Source of the DNA: Leisingera aquimarina DSM 24565
Lineage (GTDB): Bacteria; Pseudomonadota; Alphaproteobacteria; Rhodobacterales; Rhodobacteraceae
Direction: 5' to 3'
Length of the DNA stretch: 64,000 bases
Assembly (NCBI RefSeq): GCF_000473165.1
Contig: NZ_KI421504.1
Coordinates: 3,510,094-3,574,093 of the forward strand
The notes below the pieces were generated by a model. That model was not told where the DNA came from. It did not search any database and saw nothing but the letters and a program-made list of their open reading frames with translations. The number at the start of each line of letters is the position of its first letter. The stretch's first letter is position 1. This document shows positions 36,435 to 44,295 of the stretch, in pieces. Made by a program: the position numbers and the translations under genes.

Positions 36435-36470
36435 GACTTAAAGTCCCGGAGACCACAGGTTAGGGTCTCC
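36435..36470. promoter_or_regulatory. Two dyads in the bufferin operon leader
   Basis: GACTTAAAGTC (36435-36445) and GGAGACC-N9-GGTCTCC (36448-36470) lie 45-80 bases before bufA. They may be an operator, an ECF-promoter-flanking element or an mRNA hairpin; the promoter itself was not recognised. Confidence 0.4.
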
Positions 36471-36514
36471 CTGTCATCACGACACCGCATGTTAAACCGA
36501 AAGGAATTCACGAG

Positions 36515-36820
36515 ATGTCGAACACCGCAAAATCCCTGGCCGTTGCAGGCGCCGTAGCCGCCGCTCTGACCGCCGCTTCGACCATGCCCGCCGCAGCCGC
36601 CACCAAGGAAAAGTGCTACGGCGTTTCGCTGGCCGGCCAGAACGACTGTGCGGCCGGCCCCGGCACCACCTGCGCTGGCACCTCGACCACCGACTACCAG
36701 GGCAACGCCTGGACGCTGGTTGACGCCGGCACCTGCGAAGGCCTGGAACTCCCGGCCATGGCTGACGGCACTGCCCGCAGCGGCTCGCTGGAACCGCTGG
36801 AGCGCGACCTGCCGGCATAA
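36515..36820 (+). CDS. bufA1: BufA1-type periplasmic bufferin metallophore precursor
   Basis: A 101-residue precursor. It has a signal peptide with a long Ala-rich core ending at PAAAA (about residue 29). The mature part carries four cysteines at residues 34, 45, 53 and 74 in the family pattern [13 protein letters not shown]-x7-C-x20-C, formerly DUF2282. In bufferins the partner MNIO enzyme modifies cysteines to thiooxazoles so the exported peptide can hold copper. The following genes encode the modification pair and a DoxX protein. A GAAAGGAATTCACGAG ribosome region precedes the ATG. Confidence 0.87.
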   Translation: MSNTAKSLAVAGAVAAALTAASTMPAAAATKEKCYGVSLAGQNDCAAGPGTTCAGTSTTDYQGNAWTLVDAGTCEGLELPAMADGTARSGSLEPLERDLPA

Positions 36821-36888
36821 GCGCCGCTTGAATATGGGGGCGGGAGTGTGAATTCCCGCCCTTTTTGCACCCGGAAACAGGACTTCCC

Positions 36889-37743
36889 ATGCTTGACGCC
36901 GCTGCACATGACAGATTGCCTGCCGCCCCCGGCGTTGGCTACAAGCCGCAGCATTTTGCCCAGATCACTGCCGATCCGGGCACTGTCAAATGGCTGGAAA
37001 TCCACGCAGAAAACTACATGGGGGACGGCGGACGCCCGATTGCGCAGCTGCGCCGCCTTGCCGAAGATTTTGCCATGTCGGTGCATGGCGTGGGCCTGTC
37101 GATCGGCGGCGAAGGGCCGCTGGACACAGACCACCTCGCCCGGCTCAAGCATCTGGTCACCTGGCTGCACCCCGCCAGCTTCTCCGAACATCTGGCCTGG
37201 TCCACCCACGACAGCCATTTCTACAACGACCTGCTGCCGCTGCCCTACACGGATGCCAGCCTGCAGCGGATCTGCGACCACATTGACGAATTGCAGGGCA
37301 CCATCAGGCGGCGGATGCTGCTGGAAAACCCCTCCAGCTACCTTGCCTTTGCGGAAAGCACCTGGTCCGAGCCTGAGTTCCTGTCCGAGATCTCCCGCCG
37401 CACTGGCTGCGGGCTGCTGCTGGATGTGAACAACGTTTTTGTCTCGGCCACCAATCTCGACTTCTCACCGCAGGGCTACATTGACGCCTTTCCGCTGGAC
37501 AAAGTGGGTGAAATCCACCTCGGCGGCCATGACGAGGATGAGGACGAGCACGGCCATCCCCTCCTGATCGACAGCCATGGCGCCGAAGTAGTGGACCCGG
37601 TCTGGGCACTTTTGGACTATACCCTCGCCAAATCCGGCCCCAAGCCGGTGCTGGTCGAATGGGACAACGACGTGCCGGACTGGCCTGTGCTGGAGACAGA
37701 GGCTGCCCGCGCCGCAACCGCGCTGGAGCGCATTCCGGCATGA
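36889..37743 (+). CDS. bufB: MNIO family (DUF692) bufferin-modifying iron enzyme
   Basis: A 284-residue multinuclear non-heme iron oxygenase with a TIM-barrel fold. Metal-ligand strands are visible in order: KWLEIHAENYMGDGG, SVHGVGLSIGG, SEHLAWSTHDSHFYND, RMLLENPSSYL, LLLDVNNVFVSATN, and the histidine-rich GEIHLGGHDEDEDEHGHP segment. It modifies cysteines of the BufA1 precursor encoded just upstream. The ATG at 36889 was chosen over a TTG at 36865 by length and family start. It overlaps bufC by four bases. Confidence 0.9.
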   Translation: MLDAAAHDRLPAAPGVGYKPQHFAQITADPGTVKWLEIHAENYMGDGGRPIAQLRRLAEDFAMSVHGVGLSIGGEGPLDTDHLARLKHLVTWLHPASFSEHLAWSTHDSHFYNDLLPLPYTDASLQRICDHIDELQGTIRRRMLLENPSSYLAFAESTWSEPEFLSEISRRTGCGLLLDVNNVFVSATNLDFSPQGYIDAFPLDKVGEIHLGGHDEDEDEHGHPLLIDSHGAEVVDPVWALLDYTLAKSGPKPVLVEWDNDVPDWPVLETEAARAATALERIPA

Positions 37744-38495
37744 GTGTCTCCCAGGCAAATTTCACCCGCGCCATGATGGATGCGGGACAGCAGGTACCGG
37801 ATGGGCTAATAGATCATCAGGCCCAGCCCGCCGGGCGCCGCTTCAGCGTCTACCGCAACAATATCGCGGTCTCCCTGACCGAGGCCATGCACAGCGCCTT
37901 TCCGGTGATTGCTAAGCTGTTGGGCAAACAGAACATGGACGGGCTTGCCGGCATCTACCTGCGCCAGCATCCGCCGTCCTCGCCGCTGATGATGTTCTAT
38001 GGCGAACACTTCCCCGCCTTTCTGGAGGGCATGGAGCAACTCAAGCACCTTGGTTATCTGGGTGATGTGGCCCGGCTGGAACTGGCCTTGCGCCGCGCCT
38101 ACCACGCCGCGGATGCAGCGCCCATCGCACCCGAAGCATTGGGCGCATTGACGCCCCAGGACCTGATGAACACGCGCGTGGCCCTGGCCCCTGCGGTGCT
38201 GCTCCTGCGCTCACCCTGGCCCATTCATGGCCTGTGGCGCTACAACAGCGAAGACGGCGCCCCCAAGCCCGAGGCGCAAGCCCAGGACGTGCTGATCACC
38301 CGCCCCGAGTTCGACCCCATTCCCCAGCTCCTGCCGCCCGCGGGCGCAGCCTGGATCCGCGCCCTGATGGGGGGCGCCAGCATCGGCGAAGCCTTGGAAC
38401 AGGCCGCCGCCGAAGATGAAACATTCGACCTGGGTGCCACGCTGGCCCTGCTGTTGCAGGGCGGCGCGATCACCGGACTGGACAGCAAAGGGTAA
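37740..38495 (+). CDS. bufC: BufC/HvfC-type partner protein of the MNIO enzyme (DUF2063)
   Basis: A 251-residue protein with the N-terminal DUF2063 DNA-binding-like domain (RRFSVYRNNIAVSLTEAMHSAFPVIAKLLG, residues 29-58), annotated in families as HvfC/BufC. It acts with BufB to bind the BufA leader and present its cysteines. Later repeats such as LRRAYHAADAAPI are typical. Start and stop overlap its neighbours (ATGA with bufB), so the operon is translationally coupled. It has no signal peptide and acts in the cytoplasm before export. Confidence 0.88.
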   Translation: MSVSQANFTRAMMDAGQQVPDGLIDHQAQPAGRRFSVYRNNIAVSLTEAMHSAFPVIAKLLGKQNMDGLAGIYLRQHPPSSPLMMFYGEHFPAFLEGMEQLKHLGYLGDVARLELALRRAYHAADAAPIAPEALGALTPQDLMNTRVALAPAVLLLRSPWPIHGLWRYNSEDGAPKPEAQAQDVLITRPEFDPIPQLLPPAGAAWIRALMGGASIGEALEQAAAEDETFDLGATLALLLQGGAITGLDSKG

Positions 38496-38499
38496 GACC

Positions 38500-39063
38500 A
38501 TGCACGCACTTGTCTCCATTCACAACGCAGTTTTCGGCCTGGTGGAAAAGGCCGGCGACTGGCTGATGCCGCTCGCGGCGCGCTTTGTCTTCGCCTCCAC
38601 ATTGCTGCTCTACTACTGGAACTCCGGACTGACCAAGCTGGGCGACGGCATCTTTGGCCTGTTCAGCCCCTCCATCGGCGCCTACAGCCAGATCTTCCCG
38701 AAACAGCTGGAGGCCGCAGGCTATGACGTCTCGCAATTCGGCCTGTTCCAGAAACTTGTGGTGCTCGCAGGCACTTACGCCGAGTTTATCCTGCCGCTGA
38801 TGATCGTGATCGGTCTGGCCACGCGCCTGGCGTCCTTCGGCATGATCGGTTTTATCATCGTTCAGTCCCTGACCGATGTCATCGGGCATGGCGCCACGGA
38901 CGACAAGACCCTTGGCGCTCTGTTCGACCGCTTCCCGGATGCCGTAATCCTGGATCAGCGCCTGTTCTGGATCTTCGTGCTGACCTATCTCGTGGTGAAA
39001 GGCGCAGGCGCCTTGTCGGTGGACGCGCTGCTGCGCCGCCGGATGGAGCCAGCAATCGCCTGA
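38500..39063 (+). CDS. DoxX family membrane protein of the bufferin operon
   Basis: A 187-residue DoxX-type inner membrane protein with four hydrophobic segments (about residues 20-42, 82-104, 110-130 and 155-175). DoxX proteins are regular members of bufferin operons. The proposed role is in membrane redox or metal handling linked to the exported peptide, but this is not proven. The ATG at 38500 follows the bufC stop after four bases; the frame further upstream lies inside bufC. A terminator follows. Confidence 0.87.
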   Translation: MHALVSIHNAVFGLVEKAGDWLMPLAARFVFASTLLLYYWNSGLTKLGDGIFGLFSPSIGAYSQIFPKQLEAAGYDVSQFGLFQKLVVLAGTYAEFILPLMIVIGLATRLASFGMIGFIIVQSLTDVIGHGATDDKTLGALFDRFPDAVILDQRLFWIFVLTYLVVKGAGALSVDALLRRRMEPAIA

Positions 39064-39088
39064 ACCAGGCATTTCCCCCTAAAACAGG

Positions 39089-39123
39089 AAAGGCGCCCTG
39101 CCCTCGGCAGCGGCGCCTTTTTC
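39089..39123 (+). terminator. Terminator of the bufferin operon
   Basis: AAAGGCGCC (39089-39097) pairs with GGCGCCTTT (39112-39120), with an inner CTGCC/GGCAG stem, and runs into TTTTT. It may also stop the convergent gene. Confidence 0.9.
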
Positions 39124-39141
39124 ATGAAAGAGCGGCGTATC

Positions 39142-39510
39142 TTAGAAATGAGCCTTGGGCTCGTCCGGTTTCCCGGCTGCCAGCGCCATCAACCCGGCCG
39201 CCGCGGCAAAGCTCAGCGGGAAGATGGTAAAGACGTTGAGGCCAAACCCTGCATACATCCCCGCAGCTGATCCCAGCAGCAGGATCCCGCCCCACAATGC
39301 GCGCGCCCGCGCCATCGCACCTCCGGCAATCGCCAAAAGCGGCGACAGCACCGCCAGCAGCCGCAGCCGTTCCACGTTACCGACTTGTTCAGCCAGCCCT
39401 TCGACCTCGCCGAAATGCTCCACCGCCGCAGTGTAGCCATAGCCGAAAAAGCCCACGATCATGCCGAAAACACCGGCGATGATCCCCAATACCAGGGCTG
39501 CGTTGCGCAT
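39142..39510 (-). CDS. Hypothetical four-helix membrane protein
   Basis: A 122-residue membrane protein with hydrophobic segments at about residues 5-27, 50-68, 72-88 and 92-112 and a small polar loop rich in Glu and Val (AVEHFGEVEGLAEQVGNVE) after helix 1. There are no catalytic motifs. It has the size and layout of small DUF4064-like membrane proteins, but this assignment is weak. It precedes the ArsC-like gene on the same strand, so they may share a transcript. Confidence 0.7.
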   Translation of the reverse strand: MRNAALVLGIIAGVFGMIVGFFGYGYTAAVEHFGEVEGLAEQVGNVERLRLLAVLSPLLAIAGGAMARARALWGGILLLGSAAGMYAGFGLNVFTIFPLSFAAAAGLMALAAGKPDEPKAHF

Positions 39511-39552
39511 AATGCCTCTCCCTAAACTTGCGGTAACGACATAGGCAGCGGT

Positions 39553-39870
39553 TTAAGATCCGCCAAGAGCCGCCTGCACGTTCTGATCCCAACCCAGGAA
39601 TAATTCCCCGTCCCGGTCGATCAGCGGCCGCTTCATCAATGCAGGATGTTCCCGCAACAGGGCCAGCGGCTCGCCTGCACGATCCTCCTCGCTCAAACCA
39701 CGCCACGTGGTTGACCGCGTATTGACCAGTTTCGCGCCGAATTGTGCATAAGCCGCCTCCAGCATCCCCGCAGGCATGCCGCTTGTGCGGATATCGATCA
39801 GGGTTGAGTTTTCGATACTCTTCAACGCCTTACGGCAGGTATCGCAGTTTTTCAGCCCATAGATTTTCAT
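39553..39870 (-). CDS. ArsC family reductase, YffB/Spx-like
   Basis: A 105-residue thioredoxin-fold protein. The CxxC motif is in IYGLKNCDTCRKAL (residues 3-16). The conserved LVNTRSTTWRGLSEEDRA segment and KRPLIDRDGELFLGWD complete the ArsC/Spx pattern. It is likely a glutathione-dependent thiol reductase of unknown substrate, not an arsenate reductase, because arsenic operon genes are absent. The start MKIYGLKNC is where family similarity begins. Confidence 0.86.
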   Translation of the reverse strand: MKIYGLKNCDTCRKALKSIENSTLIDIRTSGMPAGMLEAAYAQFGAKLVNTRSTTWRGLSEEDRAGEPLALLREHPALMKRPLIDRDGELFLGWDQNVQAALGGS

Positions 39871-40058
39871 AAATCCTCCATACTCCCCGGGAACCTCGCA
39901 CAATTTATGGTGGAATGCGCCGGTTTCTCTTGATTTTCGAGCAGCCCGTGTAAAACTTAAAATTGTCTGGCCTCACCTTACTCGCTCCAGACGACAGAGA
40001 GGGCCGGATGTCTTGGGAAGCCTCAAGGCGACGTGCAAAGTAGAAGGAGACGCGGGAA

Positions 40059-40265
40059 ATGCCAAGTGGCACCGTGAAGTGGTTCAATACCACCAAAGGG
40101 TATGGGTTTATTGAACCCGATCAAGGCGGCAAGGATGTGTTTGTGCACATTTCCGCGGTGGAACGGTCGGGCATGGCCGGCCTCGCGGACAACATGAAAG
40201 TTGGCTATGAGCTGTCCGAAGGCCGCGATGGCCGCCAAATGGCCGCAGAGCTGAAAGAGCTTTGA
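40059..40265 (+). CDS. Cold-shock protein, CspA family
   Basis: A 68-residue single-stranded nucleic-acid-binding protein. RNP1 (KGYGFIEPD) and RNP2 (DVFVHIS) are intact, in a five-stranded OB fold. It melts mRNA structure at low temperature or in stationary phase. AGAAGGAGA lies eight bases before the ATG. The 150-base leader upstream includes an AT-rich patch typical of csp genes. It is convergent with folA, with a short hairpin between. Confidence 0.93.
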   Translation: MPSGTVKWFNTTKGYGFIEPDQGGKDVFVHISAVERSGMAGLADNMKVGYELSEGRDGRQMAAELKEL

Positions 40266-40279
40266 CCGATTGATCTGCA

Positions 40280-40306
40280 CTGCGCCCGGGATCAGACTGG
40301 GCGCAG
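40280..40306. terminator. Stem-loop between the cold-shock gene and folA
   Basis: CTGCGCCC (40280-40287) pairs with GGGCGCAG (40299-40306). There is no U-run on either side, so any terminator activity is uncertain. Confidence 0.4.
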
Positions 40307-40320
40307 GCAAAGACAGCCCG

Positions 40321-40800
40321 TCAGGCCCGCCGCAGATACTCAGCCATTACACAGGCCGGATCGCTGCCGCGCAAAACCGTTTCCCCGGCCTTGGCCCACT
40401 GCCCTGCCTGAAACTCCGGAAAAAAGGCATCTGCATCCTCGATGGTCAGATCCACTTCGGTAACAAGCAGCCGGTCGGCCATCTCCAGCATGCCCCGGTA
40501 AATGCCTTCACCGCCAATGCCATAGACCCGGCGGTAGCCCTGCGCATAGGCCTCCTGCACTGCCGCTTCGATCGACGGCAGCACAATCTCTGCCGCCTGC
40601 GGATTTGACGACACCACAAGATTCAGCCGGTTCTTCAGCGGTTTCACCGGCAGGCTGTCCCAGGTGTTGCGCCCCATGATAATGGCGCCACCCAGCGTCT
40701 CGCGCTGAAACGCTTTCAAATCCTCAGGCGCAAACCAAGGGATATCGTTGTCCTTGCCAATGGCCCCGTTGCGCGCCCGCGCAGCGATCAGGGTAATCAT
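40321..40800 (-). CDS. folA: Dihydrofolate reductase
   Basis: A 159-residue dihydrofolate reductase that regenerates tetrahydrofolate from the dihydrofolate made by thymidylate synthase. The N-terminus ITLIAARARNGAIGKDNDIPW, the NADPH-binding ALIMGRNTW-type segment (GAIIMGRNTWDSLP) and GYRRVYGIGGEGIYRGML are intact. It follows a thymidylate synthase relic (40819-40980) at only 18 bases, and the working thyA lies 1.25 kb upstream. This suggests that an ancestral thyA-folA operon has been disrupted. Confidence 0.95.
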   Translation of the reverse strand: MITLIAARARNGAIGKDNDIPWFAPEDLKAFQRETLGGAIIMGRNTWDSLPVKPLKNRLNLVVSSNPQAAEIVLPSIEAAVQEAYAQGYRRVYGIGGEGIYRGMLEMADRLLVTEVDLTIEDADAFFPEFQAGQWAKAGETVLRGSDPACVMAEYLRRA

Positions 40801-40818
40801 GAGTGTCTTCCTTGCTGT

Positions 40819-40980
40819 TCAGATTGCAACCGGTGCCTTGACGTCCGGTCCGGGATCATAATTCAGGATCCTGAAATCACCGGCGATGAAATCGAAGAAT
40901 GCGCCGGCCTGCCGCCTGACCGGCATATGACACATATATTGAACGGTTTTCCGGTCCTTTTCGAATTGGCTGTTGCCGCT
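40819..40980 (-). pseudogene. C-terminal relic of a second thymidylate synthase
   Basis: The minus-strand frame ending at 40819 reads ...FFDFIAGDFRILNYDPGPDVKAPVAI and a stop. This lines up without gaps with the universal ThyA C-terminus (FDYxFEDFEIEGYDPHPxIKAPVAI in E. coli). The frame continues upstream to a stop at 41053 but loses recognisable similarity before residue 25 of the relic, and no upstream catalytic half is present. It differs clearly from the C-terminus of the intact thyA at 42057 (YDPHPHIKADVAV), so it is not a recent copy of that gene. It directly precedes folA by 18 bases, the normal place of thyA in this lineage. Confidence 0.75.
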
Positions 40981-42056
40981 ATGGCCTAATCCCGCGCCTG
41001 CCCTGGTTCGCTCTTCCTCTGAAGGATGCCTGCCACAGCCCGCAACCTTTTCTCAGCCCTTCCAGTGCCCCGCCCGCTTGGATCTGATCAAACCGGACTA
41101 TTTTGTATGTGCATTTCATAGCCGCCGGTTTCCGGGGGAGCAAGCGCGGTTGGCGCAGCGCTCTCAAACAACTCAAGCGCCCGCCGCGCCTTCTCAACCC
41201 GATTTCAATCCTTTCCCCTTCGCTGCTGATCGGCAACCTGTTTCCACGGCTGGTGACGCATACCCCGGCCACTCTGCCGGCGATCTCGAACATCCGCACC
41301 GGGAAAGCCTCCAGGGTGGTGGCGCCGGGGGCACGATGATCCGGCTGGGCTTTGTCAACACCGCCAGCCGGACCACCATCGCACAAACCGTTCAGGCATA
41401 CCGCTCTGAAATCGGGCTGGTTGCCGAATTGAACGGCCAGGACGAGAGCGCCTTTTGGCGCGGCGACGCAATCCGCGCTGCCGACGCAGGACATCATGGC
41501 TGCACCGGGCGTCTTTGTTTTCCCGACCAATGCCTTCACGGAAATGTTCAGCGCCAAGACAATGGGCGCCGCCGGGGAGGTGTACACCAACCGGCCCGGC
41601 GATGACCGGCGCCGATCCGGTTCCGGCACAGCGCGCGATCGACAGGGCGGTGCTTGAGCGGGGGCTGGATGGTTGCGTGTTTTTTGGGATCACCGGTCTT
41701 CATAATATTCTGCCAGCTTACGCTGCTGGCGGAACTGGACGCGGAGCGAAAGCTTCTGAGCCTGACCGAGGTGTCTCTGCATCAAAAGCACACCGGTCCG
41801 CTGAGGCGACTGTAGGATGCGGCGCAGCTGCGGAGCACTTATGCCAGCGATATGCTGCGGTCGGCGCCGGTGTCGTCGTGCTGATGCCCGCAGACCGAAC
41901 TCCCGCAGATGCCGCGCTGCCTGCAGCACCTGCGGGTGGATCGTAAGTCCACCGGGAACGCTGGGACGCATCCCCCTGCCCTTCCCGGCCGGCTTGGATC
42001 CGCTTGAGGCAGCCCGTGGCTGCCACGGGGAACCAGCCTCGTCAGCCGGTTTAACC
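40981..42056. other. Gene-free spacer between thymidylate synthase relic and intact thyA
   Basis: No complete gene is supported. Long open frames on both strands lack family motifs and ribosome sites. The content is the decayed remnants listed at 41336-41900 plus unassigned GC-rich sequence on either side. No IS ends, inverted terminal repeats or target duplications were recognised. Confidence 0.6.
41336..41900 (+). pseudogene. Decayed coding remnants between folA and thyA
   Basis: Protein-like stretches occur in shifting frames. From 41336 one frame starts MIRLGFVNTASRTTIAQTV. Near 41490 the sense moves to another frame reading QDIMAAPGVFVFPTNAFTEMF. It then shifts again to AIDRAVLERGLDGCVFFGITG (about 41635-41700). 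A fourth piece, ELDAERKLLSLTEVSLHQK, is broken by an in-frame TAG at 41813. This frame-jumping pattern suggests one or two old genes broken by frameshifts and a nonsense codon. I do not recognise the parent families. Confidence 0.4.
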
Positions 42057-42953
42057 TTACACCGCAACGTCGGCCTTGATGTGAGGATGAGGGTCGTAAC
42101 CTTCGACTTCAAAGTCCTCAATCCGGTAGTCGTCGATACTCTCCGCACGTTTGGTCAGCGATATTTTCGGCAAAGGACGGGGGTCACGTGCCAGTTGCTC
42201 CCGCGCTTGATCGAAATGATTGCGGTAGAGGTGCACATCACCACCAACCCAAACCAATTCACCGGGGCGAAGCCCCGCTTGTTGCGCCAGCATCAGCTGA
42301 AGCGCAGAAGCCCCCACATAGTTGAAGGCAGCACCCAGCAGCAAATCGACCGACCTCTGGAACAAAAGGCAATTCAGGCGCCCATCGGAGGTCACATGAT
42401 ACTGATAAACCATATGGCAAGGCGGCAGCGCCATCTCTTCCAGTTCCGCAACGTTCCAGCCGTGGAACAGCAGACGCCGGCTCGCAGGGGTTTCGCGCAG
42501 CGAACGGATCAGCGTCTCGATCTGGTCATGTTCGCGGCCATCAGATCCCATCCAGCGCCGCCACTGTTTGCCGTATACGGGGCCAAGCTCACCCCATCGG
42601 GCGGCAAAACCGTCGTCCTCGGCAACCCTGCGCTCGAAGTCCTCTTGCGTGATATCCTCGCCTGTCTCGCGGCGATAAGCCGCCAGCGGCCAGTCTGTCC
42701 AGATCCGGACATTTTCCCGCAGCAGCGGCTGGATATTGGTTCCCCCGGTCAGGAACCAAAGCATTTCCTTGATTGCGGTTTTCCAATAGACGCGCTTGGT
42801 CGTCAGAATAGGCGCAGTGCCATCCGACAGATCAAAGCGGACCATGGCGCCGAACAGCGAGCGGGTGCCGACTCCCGTTCTGTCAACCCGCTCATCCCCG
42901 TATTCAAGGACTCGTTCGATCAGGTCCAGGTACTGGTATTCCGGGTGCCGCAT
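42057..42953 (-). CDS. thyA: Thymidylate synthase
   Basis: A 298-residue thymidylate synthase that methylates dUMP with methylene-tetrahydrofolate. It begins MRHPEYQYLDLIERVLEYGDERVDRTGVGT. It contains the long-form insert (TWPLAAYRRETGEDITQEDFERRV region), the catalytic cysteine in ALPPCHMVYQYHV and the dUMP-binding RSVDLLLGAAFNY. It ends EDFEVEGYDPHPHIKADVAV. The length is of the longer ThyA type rather than the 264-residue E. coli type. It is oriented toward folA but separated from it by 1.25 kb of decayed DNA and a ThyA C-terminal relic. Confidence 0.96.
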   Translation of the reverse strand: MRHPEYQYLDLIERVLEYGDERVDRTGVGTRSLFGAMVRFDLSDGTAPILTTKRVYWKTAIKEMLWFLTGGTNIQPLLRENVRIWTDWPLAAYRRETGEDITQEDFERRVAEDDGFAARWGELGPVYGKQWRRWMGSDGREHDQIETLIRSLRETPASRRLLFHGWNVAELEEMALPPCHMVYQYHVTSDGRLNCLLFQRSVDLLLGAAFNYVGASALQLMLAQQAGLRPGELVWVGGDVHLYRNHFDQAREQLARDPRPLPKISLTKRAESIDDYRIEDFEVEGYDPHPHIKADVAV

Positions 42954-43371
42954 GCCTCTGTCTCCACATTTTTTTTGCCATCAACAGAAAACTGTGTGGC
43001 AGCCCTTCTCAATCATAATGAATAACACGTGCCAGGCGATAGCTCATTCTTCTGTCCCAAGGACGTTCCACAACGCTTTGTGAAACAGAAAGCCGCGGCG
43101 CCGGCCCAGATACCGATGCATGGCTGCTTTCCTCGACATGCACCCGAAATTCACACCCCGGCATATCGGCTGCGCCATCAGGCGCCAAGATCAAAAAACA
43201 CCTCCACGCCGTTCCTTTCATACAACATATGCGCAGCCTGGCCTGAATTCGAGCTACATGCAGGTAGCGTATCCGCCACGGTTGCGTCCAAATGCCAACG
43301 GCTCAATTGACAACAGGCCAGCGCGGACCGAAGGTAGCGCAAAACGATAAAACATATTGAGGTAGAGGCAG
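42954..43371. other. Intergenic region between thyA and the surface lipoprotein gene
   Basis: No gene is supported in these 418 bases. A poly-T tract at 42970-42977 lies just upstream of thyA. TTGACA occurs at 43304 but no -10 hexamer sits 16-18 bases away. A small dyad GCTAC-N6-GTAGC lies at 43252-43267. GAGGTAGAGGC at 43362 serves as ribosome binding region for the lipoprotein gene. Confidence 0.55.
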
Positions 43372-44292
43372 ATGAGGCGCTATTGGCTAGGGCTCGCGGC
43401 AGCGTCCGTGCTGTCCGCATGCGGCGGCGGCAATCCGTTCATCACGACGACGGATGACCCCACAGATGATCCGACCACCACCATCCCCGAAGCACTGGCA
43501 AACGACCTCGAGAGCGTCGATTATGACCCAGGCAACCAAACACTGACTGTTACTGGTGTTGGCTTGGATGAAACGCCCTTTACCGCGACCTATGTCCGCA
43601 AGCCTGCTTTAGACCGCAATGGCTACGAGGCCTATGCCGTTCAGGATAACGCATTGACTGAGCACTCGACTGCCTATGTGCGTCAGACAGAAGGTGGTTA
43701 CGCTGCTGTCGTTGTGACAGGCGGACAGTTCGGCACTTACCAGGGCGGCACGACCTACGGGCGCACCGGCAGCTTTTCCGCTCCCGATACGGACGCGGGG
43801 GCTGGCGGTATCGTCAGCTATGCCGGCACCTATGTGGGCCTGTTGAACATTGACGGCGACGGCGGCGACTTGCTCACTCCGGCTCCCGGCACCGACCCTT
43901 CAATTCTCCCCGGCCAATCCGCTGAAGTTACCGGTGATGCCTTCATCAATGCCGATTTCACACAGGACAGTGAGGTCAAAGGCCGGATCTACAATCGCCG
44001 GATCACCGACCTGCCTGCAACAGCCGTCGAGGATCTGACCCTCATGAACACGGCGATTGCGTCAGACGGTTCGTTTACAGGCGCTGTCAATGCTGGAGGC
44101 ACAAGCGTGGGCGAATACGGCGGCGTCTTTTCGGGTACGGATGCCGCAGCGGTGGCGGGATCGGTCCACGCGACAGGCCATATTGGAGCCTTTTCGGGGA
44201 ATACCCCCCCGATCGAGGAGTACGGGGTCTTTGTGCTCGGCTCTTGCGATGGTGCCAGTCCCGACCCGGTCTGCAACCAGCCTGACCCTTAA
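43372..44292 (+). CDS. TbpB-like surface lipoprotein, probable Slam cargo
   Basis: A 306-residue lipoprotein. The signal peptide MRRYWLGLAAASVLSAC has a clear lipobox, LSAC, with the lipidated cysteine at residue 17, followed by a flexible GGGNPFITTTDDPTDDPTTT linker of low complexity. The C-terminal half is Gly/Ala/Ser-rich beta sequence. Its motif GEYGGVFSGTDAAAVAGSVHA resembles the TbpB-like beta-barrel segment GGxFxGxxAxExGG used by Slam-dependent proteins. It ends in a CDG...CNQ pair that may form a disulphide. It lies three bases before a Slam-like gene, so it is probably the surface-exported cargo. The ligand is unknown. Confidence 0.75.
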   Translation: MRRYWLGLAAASVLSACGGGNPFITTTDDPTDDPTTTIPEALANDLESVDYDPGNQTLTVTGVGLDETPFTATYVRKPALDRNGYEAYAVQDNALTEHSTAYVRQTEGGYAAVVVTGGQFGTYQGGTTYGRTGSFSAPDTDAGAGGIVSYAGTYVGLLNIDGDGGDLLTPAPGTDPSILPGQSAEVTGDAFINADFTQDSEVKGRIYNRRITDLPATAVEDLTLMNTAIASDGSFTGAVNAGGTSVGEYGGVFSGTDAAAVAGSVHATGHIGAFSGNTPPIEEYGVFVLGSCDGASPDPVCNQPDP

Positions 44293-44295
44293 ACC

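Noticed and set aside
36865-36888. TTG start for the MNIO gene
   Set aside because: The extra residues do not match the family and the ATG at 36889 gives the usual N-terminus.
40979-41629. 216-codon minus-strand frame in the folA-thyA spacer
   Set aside because: No family motif or ribosome site, and it overlaps the plus-strand coding-like remnants. The region is better explained as decayed sequence.
43029-43310. 93-codon plus-strand frame between thyA and the lipoprotein gene
   Set aside because: No ribosome site, unbalanced composition and no recognisable domain; treated as intergenic.
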